From: an uncultured Eubacterium sp.
GTDB lineage: Bacteria > Bacillota > Clostridia > Peptostreptococcales > Anaerovoracaceae
Reading direction: 5' to 3'
Assembly (NCBI GenBank): GCA_902495595.1
Contig: CABUXV010000036.1
Span: 1-20,444, forward strand
Length of the DNA: 20,444 nucleotides
Both the position numbers and the translations under genes were made by a program. Positions 16,859 through 20,444 of the stretch are shown here, in pieces. Positions within the stretch are counted from its first letter, which is position 1. Each line of letters opens with the position of its first letter. The notes beneath the pieces were generated by a model, which was given only the letters and a program-made list of their open reading frames with translations, had not been told where the DNA came from and made no database searches.

Positions 16859-17530
16859 ATGAAGAAGCATAAATTAGCTAAACAATATAAAAGAAACAAA
16901 CTTAAAAGATGTATAATTGTTTTCACAATTATATTTATGGTGTTATCTGTTGCTTTATCGTTGATTGTAAAATTCAAAGTGGATCCCAATATAGAAGATG
17001 TGGCCAGGATAAAAGCGCAGGTTGTAGTTTCCAGAACAGTTAATAAAGCCTTATCCGAACATTTTAAAGAAGACGATTCCGATAAGCTGTTTACTGTGAA
17101 AAACGGAAACGATGGAAGCATGGAAATGGTTCAGGCAAATTCTGCTGCAATAAATATATTTATGTCACAGCTGTCGGTAAATTTGCAGGAATCTTTTCAG
17201 AATATGGATAAAGAATCCTATGAAGTTTCCGTGGGAGCTCTTCTGGGAAGTAAATTTCTTTCTCAGACAGGACCTTATGTGAACCTTTCCATTGTACCTT
17301 TAAGTGTTTCTTCGATGGATTTTAAAACGGAATTTGAAACTCAGGGAATAAATCAAACTAAATATAAAATTTACATAGTATTAAAGTGCAAGGTGAAAGT
17401 CGTTGCACCTTTCGCATCGAAGACTTTTACGACAAAAAATACGGTTCTCGTCGCTGAAGCGGTCATATTAGGAAAAGTTCCGGACAGTTATGTTGAGGTT
17501 CCGGAGGAAGATATTTTAGATGTAACGTAA
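16859..17530 (+). CDS. yunB: Sporulation protein YunB-like
   Basis: A 223-residue protein resembling YunB, a mother-cell sporulation protein of Bacillus under sigma-E control whose molecular role is unclear. It has a very basic N-terminus (KKHKLAKQYKRNKLKR), a single membrane segment (about residues 18-38, CIIVFTIIFMVLSVALSLIV) and an extracytoplasmic domain. The best family signatures are VSVGALLGSKFLSQTGPYVN, then FETQGINQTKYKIYI, and VVAPFASKTFTTKNTVLVAEAVILGKVPDSY. I start at ATG 16859 with AGAAAGG 8 bases upstream; a TTG two codons earlier is possible but less suitable. I saw no clear sigma-A promoter between the codY terminator and this gene, as expected for a sporulation-specific gene, but I could not identify a sigma-E site either. 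Confidence 0.82.
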   Translation: MKKHKLAKQYKRNKLKRCIIVFTIIFMVLSVALSLIVKFKVDPNIEDVARIKAQVVVSRTVNKALSEHFKEDDSDKLFTVKNGNDGSMEMVQANSAAINIFMSQLSVNLQESFQNMDKESYEVSVGALLGSKFLSQTGPYVNLSIVPLSVSSMDFKTEFETQGINQTKYKIYIVLKCKVKVVAPFASKTFTTKNTVLVAEAVILGKVPDSYVEVPEEDILDVT

Positions 17531-17542
17531 AGATAATTGTGG

Positions 17543-17548
17543 TATTAT
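17543..17548 (+). promoter_or_regulatory. Extended -10 promoter abutting the hflX start
   Basis: TGGTATTATAAT (17540-17551) contains an extended -10 (TG-G-TATTAT at 17540-17548), with an overlapping TATAAT at 17546-17551. The -35 region is weak. A start 6-7 bases after 17548 would coincide with the hflX ATG at 17555, implying a leaderless message. Confidence 0.5.
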
Positions 17549-17554
17549 AATAAC

Positions 17555-18847
17555 ATGGTTAGATTTAATGAAAATAATGAAGTTATAAAAGATGAGAAAT
17601 ACAGTGCGATTCTTGCAGGTGTTCAGTTAAAAGAAGATATATCCTATTTTATGGAAGAGCTTGAAGGTCTTGCGGAGGCCGACGGGATTGAAGTTTTGGG
17701 ATGTATTGTTCAATCTTTGGAAAAACCGAATACCGCAACTCTTATAGGTAAGGGAAAGGTTTATGAGCTTGCTGAAATGTGCGCAAAACTTGAAGCTGAC
17801 ATGGTTATATTTAATGATGAGCTTTCGGGAATGCAGATGAGAAATCTTGAAGAGGAAGTAGGCGTACGTGTAATAGACAGAACCATACTGATTTTAGATA
17901 TATTTGCTCACAGGGCAACATCAAAAGAAGGCAAACTTCAAGTTGAGCTTGCGCAGCTTCAGTACAGAATGCCGAGATTGACAGGATTCGGAAAATCCTT
18001 GTCACGTTTAGGAGGCGGTATAGGAACGAGGGGGCCCGGGGAAAAAAAGCTGGAAACAGACAGGAGACATATCTCAGGACGTATAGATGATATAAAATCA
18101 GAACTTAAAAAAATGGGGAAAACAAGGAATGTGCAGCGTTTGAGCCGTGAGAAATCAAAGATTCCGGTGGTTGCACTGATGGGATATACCAACTCGGGCA
18201 AATCGGCAATTATGAACAGGCTGCTTTCCATGTCACAAAGAGAGGATAAAACAGTATCATCTGAAAATATGCTGTTTGCAACACTGGACACCCAACACAG
18301 GAAAATAACGCTTGAACAGGGAAGCGAGTTTATACTTATAGATACAGTAGGCTTTGTAAGCAAGCTTCCTCATAGCCTCGTGGAGGCCTTTAAATCAACG
18401 CTTGAGGAAGTACAGTATGCGGATTTACTTGTCCAGGTGGTTGACAGCGCTGCGGATGAAAACAAAGATTTTCATATAGAAGTTACAAACAAGGTAATAA
18501 ATCAGCTCGGGGCGGGAAATAAGGATAGGCTAATGGCTTACAATAAAATTGATATAGCATCCGAGAGACCGCTTGATGCGAGTGGGCACGATTCCGTATG
18601 TATTTCAGCCAAAACAGGTGAAAATATGGATTTGCTTCTGGAAAAAATAAAAGAAAAAATATTCGGAAGCAGAGTTGAAATGAGTCTGTTGATTCCCTAT
18701 GATAAAGGAAATATAAATTCATATTTATGCGAAAATGCAGAGGTAATATCCATGGAATATAAAGATACAGGAACTTTGATAAGAGGCAGATTTTCCCGTG
18801 AAGACGCGTATAGATACGATGAATTTAAAGTTGAGGAAGAAGTATAA
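17555..18847 (+). CDS. hflX: Ribosome-associated GTPase HflX
   Basis: HflX is a translation-factor GTPase that binds the 50S subunit and splits stalled ribosomes, notably in stress. The N-terminal HflX domain (about 15-125) is followed by the family hallmark RLGGGIGTRGPGEKKLETDR (151-170) with a helical linker, then the G domain: G1 GYTNSGKS (210-217), G3 DTVGF (263-267), G4 NKID (330-333) and G5 SAK near 350. The 430 residues are typical. I chose ATG 17555; the only earlier in-frame start is TTG 17537, and the next Met lies inside the conserved domain. No Shine-Dalgarno sequence precedes it, unlike the other genes here, and a -10 box ends a few bases upstream. Its stop overlaps the start of the next gene by one base (TAATG), so the two are coupled. 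Confidence 0.95.
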   Translation: MVRFNENNEVIKDEKYSAILAGVQLKEDISYFMEELEGLAEADGIEVLGCIVQSLEKPNTATLIGKGKVYELAEMCAKLEADMVIFNDELSGMQMRNLEEEVGVRVIDRTILILDIFAHRATSKEGKLQVELAQLQYRMPRLTGFGKSLSRLGGGIGTRGPGEKKLETDRRHISGRIDDIKSELKKMGKTRNVQRLSREKSKIPVVALMGYTNSGKSAIMNRLLSMSQREDKTVSSENMLFATLDTQHRKITLEQGSEFILIDTVGFVSKLPHSLVEAFKSTLEEVQYADLLVQVVDSAADENKDFHIEVTNKVINQLGAGNKDRLMAYNKIDIASERPLDASGHDSVCISAKTGENMDLLLEKIKEKIFGSRVEMSLLIPYDKGNINSYLCENAEVISMEYKDTGTLIRGRFSREDAYRYDEFKVEEEV

Positions 18848-19509
18848 TGAGCCTTTATAATACTGTCAGAAATGAAGCGGAAGCTATACAAATAATAGAA
18901 AAATCAAAATTTATAGCACATGTAAGACCGGTGGAAACTAAAGAGGCGGCGGATTTATTCATCAGTGAAATAAAAAGTAAGTACAAAGATGCTACACATA
19001 ATGTGCCGGCGATGGTTATAGGAGATAAGTTTCAGATACAGTGGGCAAGCGATGACGGAGAGCCACAGGGAACGTCGGGAGCTCCTATGGTTCAGATGAT
19101 GGTAAAAGAAAATCTCACCAATCTTGCAGTGGTTGTCACAAGATACTTCGGAGGAATAAAACTCGGTACGGGAGGACTTGTAAGAGCATATACCAGCAGC
19201 GCCAAATTAGGTATAGAAGCTGCCGGAATTTGTAAAGTGGAAGAAATCTGCAGAATTACCATGGCAATAGATTATTCCAATTTAGATAAACTGACCAACA
19301 TGTCATCGCAAAAACTCAATATTGGTGAAAGAAGTAATGCAGATAATAAATATCAGTTTGTTATATCAGATGTGCAATATACTGAAAAAGTCACACTGGA
19401 AATATTAACTTTACCTGTAAATAAAGAACAGATTAAAAGCATTTTTTCGAATATTACGGCTGGGAATGTTGAAGTTTTAGGAGAAGAAATCACTTTGGAA
19501 AAAGTATAA
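18847..19509 (+). CDS. YigZ/IMPACT family protein
   Basis: A 220-residue protein of the YigZ (UPF0029/IMPACT) family. Family members have an N-terminal ribosomal S5-like fold and a C-terminal alpha/beta domain. The eukaryotic relative IMPACT regulates GCN2, while the bacterial role is unsettled. Conserved blocks are KSKFIAHVRPV near 18-28, then HNVPAMVIG and QWASDDGEPQGTSGAPMV, followed by VVVTRYFGGIKLGTGGLVRAY. The C-terminal domain runs from about residue 135. The ATG overlaps the hflX stop by one base, with GAGGAAG just upstream inside hflX, so translation is probably coupled. Pairing with a ribosome-rescue GTPase hints at a translation-related task, which is only an inference. Confidence 0.92.
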   Translation: MSLYNTVRNEAEAIQIIEKSKFIAHVRPVETKEAADLFISEIKSKYKDATHNVPAMVIGDKFQIQWASDDGEPQGTSGAPMVQMMVKENLTNLAVVVTRYFGGIKLGTGGLVRAYTSSAKLGIEAAGICKVEEICRITMAIDYSNLDKLTNMSSQKLNIGERSNADNKYQFVISDVQYTEKVTLEILTLPVNKEQIKSIFSNITAGNVEVLGEEITLEKV

Positions 19510-19520
19510 AACAGAACTGA

Positions 19521-19544
19521 ATATGCAGAATATATATTGCATGT
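19521..19544 (+). terminator. Weak hairpin after the YigZ gene
   Basis: ATATGCA (19521-19527) pairs with TGCATGT (19538-19544) through 7 bp including one G-T wobble, with a 10-base AT loop. An interrupted TTTTCT run begins at 19549. It is the only terminator candidate before the tRNA promoter. Confidence 0.3.
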
Positions 19545-19575
19545 AAAATTTTCTAAAAAAACAATCGAAAAATGC

Positions 19576-19604
19576 TTGACATAAAGTAGAACTTGCTGTA
19601 TATT
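19576..19604 (+). promoter_or_regulatory. Strong promoter of the tRNA cluster
   Basis: TTGACA (19576-19581), a 17-base spacer and TATATT (19599-19604) give a near-consensus sigma-A promoter with start near 19611, about 30 bases before tRNA-Val. Confidence 0.8.
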
Positions 19605-19640
19605 TAGTAAATGTGTCAAGCAGATAATTACTGCTGATAA

Positions 19641-19716
19641 GGGCGTATAGCTCAGCTGGGAGAGCACCTGCCTTACAAGCAGGGGGTCATAGGTTCGAGC
19701 CCTATTACGCCCACCA
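19641..19716 (+). tRNA. tRNA-Val (anticodon TAC)
   Basis: A 76-base cloverleaf with acceptor GGGCGTA/TACGCCC, anticodon arm CCTGC-CTTACAA-GCAGG, T arm ATAGG-TTCGAGC-CCTAT, discriminator A and encoded CCA. All stems pair perfectly. It is the first tRNA after the promoter at 19576-19604. Confidence 0.97.
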
Positions 19717-19815
19717 TATTTATTTAATATACATTATTATTTGCCAAAGCTTTTCCTGAAGAATAGTTTAAGCAAACAGTGTAAAGCATATTAAGTATAA
19801 AATCGGAGACGATGC

Positions 19816-19892
19816 GGTCCGGTAGTTCAGTTGGTTAGAATGCCAGCCTGTCACGCTGGAGGTCGACGGTTCGAGCCCGTTCCGGATCGCCA
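19816..19892 (+). tRNA. tRNA-Asp (anticodon GTC)
   Basis: A 77-base cloverleaf. Acceptor GGTCCGG pairs with CCGGATC, including a G2-U71 wobble; anticodon arm CCAGC-CTGTCAC-GCTGG; T arm GACGG-TTCGAGC-CCGTT with another G-U; discriminator G and encoded CCA. About 100 AT-rich bases with no clear promoter separate it from tRNA-Val. Confidence 0.96.
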
Positions 19893-19908
19893 ATTTAAAA
19901 GTATATAT

Positions 19909-19983
19909 GCTGGCGTGGCTCAACGGTAGAGCAGCTGATTTGTAATCAGCAGGTTGGGGGTTCGATTCCCTCCGCCAGCTCCA
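19909..19983 (+). tRNA. tRNA-Thr (anticodon TGT)
   Basis: A 75-base cloverleaf with acceptor GCTGGCG/CGCCAGC, anticodon arm GCTGA-TTTGTAA-TCAGC, T arm GGGGG-TTCGATT-CCCTC (one G-T pair), discriminator T and encoded CCA. Its 3' end is repeated at 20110-20131, bracketing a 123-bp segment. Confidence 0.97.
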
Positions 19984-19986
19984 AAA
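19965..19986 (+). repeat. att-like direct repeat, copy 1 (3' end of tRNA-Thr)
   Basis: Twenty-two bases, from the T-loop end through the acceptor strand, CCA and three further A residues, recur at 20110-20131 with one difference (C at 19979, T at 20124). A tRNA 3' end repeated downstream is the classic footprint of site-specific integration. Confidence 0.8.
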
Positions 19987-20109
19987 TGGAGGAATCGAAG
20001 CCGAAAGGGCTCGAGCGTAGTGAAAAAGTCCAGTGAACTTTTGAGCAGCGAGATGTTTGAAGCCGAAGCGAAGCTGAGGCAAGAACGGCAGATGCGAAGT
20101 AGCTGTGCA
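19987..20109 (+). other. 123-bp non-coding segment between the tRNA-end repeats
   Basis: This segment is GC-richer and more purine-rich than its surroundings and carries no credible gene. It holds a GAAAG-loop hairpin (TCGA-a-GCC 19995-20002 with GGCTCGA 20008-20014), a second hairpin AAAAGT/ACTTTT (20024-20029 and 20037-20042), and a 9-base direct repeat GAAGCCGAA at 19997-20005 and 20059-20067. It could be a remnant or miniature element inserted at the tRNA-Thr end, or part of a degenerated tRNA duplication. The one open frame crossing it (19954-20181) starts inside the tRNA and is not believable as a gene. Confidence 0.5.
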
Positions 20110-20131
20110 ATTCCCTCCGCCAGTTCCAAAA
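20110..20131 (+). repeat. att-like direct repeat, copy 2
   Basis: It matches 19965-19986 at 21 of 22 bases. The rest of a tRNA is missing upstream of it, so it is not a second tRNA gene. The copy ends inside a hairpin (20124-20151) that leads into the tRNA-Tyr promoter. Confidence 0.8.
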
Positions 20132-20151
20132 ATTGTTGTAGACAATTGGAA
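20124..20151 (+). repeat. Hairpin overlapping the tRNA-Tyr promoter
   Basis: TTCC (20124-20127) plus AATTGT (20131-20136) pair with ACAATT (20142-20147) plus GGAA (20148-20151), leaving three bulged A residues and a 5-base loop. No T run follows. The 5' arm uses the end of the repeated tRNA-like copy, and the 3' arm overlaps the -35 of the next promoter. Confidence 0.5.
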
Positions 20152-20166
20152 AAATTATGGTATAAT
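20139..20166 (+). promoter_or_regulatory. Promoter for tRNA-Tyr-Gly-Gly
   Basis: TAGACA (20139-20144), a 16-base spacer and an extended -10 TGG-TATAAT (20158-20166) predict a start near 20173, 13 bases before tRNA-Tyr. It makes the last three tRNAs independent of the promoter before tRNA-Val. Confidence 0.65.
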
Positions 20167-20185
20167 ATCAGGGCAGAGTAAATAT

Positions 20186-20270
20186 CGAGGGATTCCCGAG
20201 TGGCCAAAGGGGGCGGACTGTAAATCCGTTAGCTGAGCTTTCGGTGGTTCGAATCCACCTCCCTCGACCA
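20186..20270 (+). tRNA. tRNA-Tyr (anticodon GTA)
   Basis: An 85-base class II tRNA with a long variable arm, anticodon loop CTGTAAA, T arm GGTGG-TTCGAAT-CCACC, discriminator A and encoded CCA. The acceptor CGAGGGA pairs fully with TCCCTCG, so the first pair is C1-G72. Characterised bacterial tRNA-Tyr have G1-C72, while C1-G72 is typical of archaea and eukaryotes. The anticodon and variable arm still make Tyr the only reasonable assignment. Confidence 0.95.
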
Positions 20271-20276
20271 ATATAT

Positions 20277-20351
20277 GCGGAAGTGGCTCAGGGGTAGAGC
20301 ATCGCCTTGCCAAGGCGAGGGTCGCGAGTTCGAATCTCGTCTTCCGCTCCA
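20277..20351 (+). tRNA. tRNA-Gly (anticodon GCC)
   Basis: A 75-base cloverleaf with acceptor GCGGAAG/CTTCCGC, anticodon arm TCGCC-TTGCCAA-GGCGA, T arm GCGAG-TTCGAAT-CTCGT (one wobble), discriminator T and encoded CCA. It starts 6 bases after tRNA-Tyr. Confidence 0.97.
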
Positions 20352-20356
20352 ACTGT

Positions 20357-20430
<74 letters not shown>

Positions 20431-20444
20431 TTTAAGAGCTGCCT

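Noticed and set aside
19547..19561. A second possible CodY box, AATTTTCTAAAAAAA
   Set aside because: It keeps one half only and loses the dyad; in an A/T run this is expected by chance.
19954..20207. Open frames on both strands over the tRNA cluster (19954-20181 plus; 19768-20145, 19920-20207 and 20155-20352 minus)
   Set aside because: They run through tRNA genes; the peptides (for example GGGNRTPNLLITNQLLYR) are the familiar false translations of tRNA sequence.

Overview
The window looks like a chromosomal stretch of a low-GC, AT-rich Gram-positive bacterium of the class Clostridia. The reasons are heavy use of ATA (Ile) and AGA/AGG (Arg) codons, strong AGGAGG-type ribosome binding sites, a CodY regulator next to hslV-hslU, the yraN-comM-dprA-topA gene order, and a YunB-type sporulation protein that points to an endospore former. 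I cannot name the genus from sequence alone.

Layout. A perfect 12-bp hairpin at 41-67 closes an upstream unit outside the window, and rnr (RNase R, 114-2063) follows. From 2086 to 6935 a leftward cluster encodes a potassium-uptake system: trkA, two adjacent trkH-type channel genes, and a small two-CBS protein at the downstream end. A 164-bp divergent region carries promoters for both sides and an 8-bp dyad. It leads rightward into a metallo-beta-lactamase-fold hydrolase and a Cof-type HAD phosphatase, closed by an intrinsic terminator near 8562-8600. A consensus promoter at 8733-8761 then starts the DNA-processing and proteolysis run yraN-comM-dprA-topA-hslV-hslU (8800-15711).

codY (15955-16731) has its own promoter, with a CodY-box-like palindrome just upstream, and its own terminator. 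It is followed by a yunB-like sporulation gene, hflX (possibly leaderless) and a YigZ/IMPACT-family gene. From 19641 to the end lies a tRNA cluster: Val(TAC), Asp(GTC), Thr(TGT), Tyr(GTA), Gly(GCC), Gly(TCC), all with encoded CCA.

How the genes fit together. ComM and DprA are the strand-handling proteins of natural transformation, and YraN is their usual partner of unknown role. TopA relaxes negative supercoils, HslUV is an ATP-dependent protease, and CodY is the GTP/branched-chain amino acid-sensing global repressor. TrkA gates the TrkH channels through nucleotide binding.

Most of the window is ordinary core genome. The least explained part is the tRNA cluster. The 3' end of tRNA-Thr is repeated 145 bp downstream (21 of 22 bases identical), bracketing a GC-richer, hairpin-rich 123-bp segment with no credible gene. 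The following tRNA-Tyr has a C1-G72 acceptor pair, where the characterised bacterial tRNA-Tyr have G1-C72. Other points worth checking are the leaderless-looking hflX start, the CodY-like box at codY, the HslV N-terminus lacking the serine described for Bacillus CodW, and the double-trkH arrangement.
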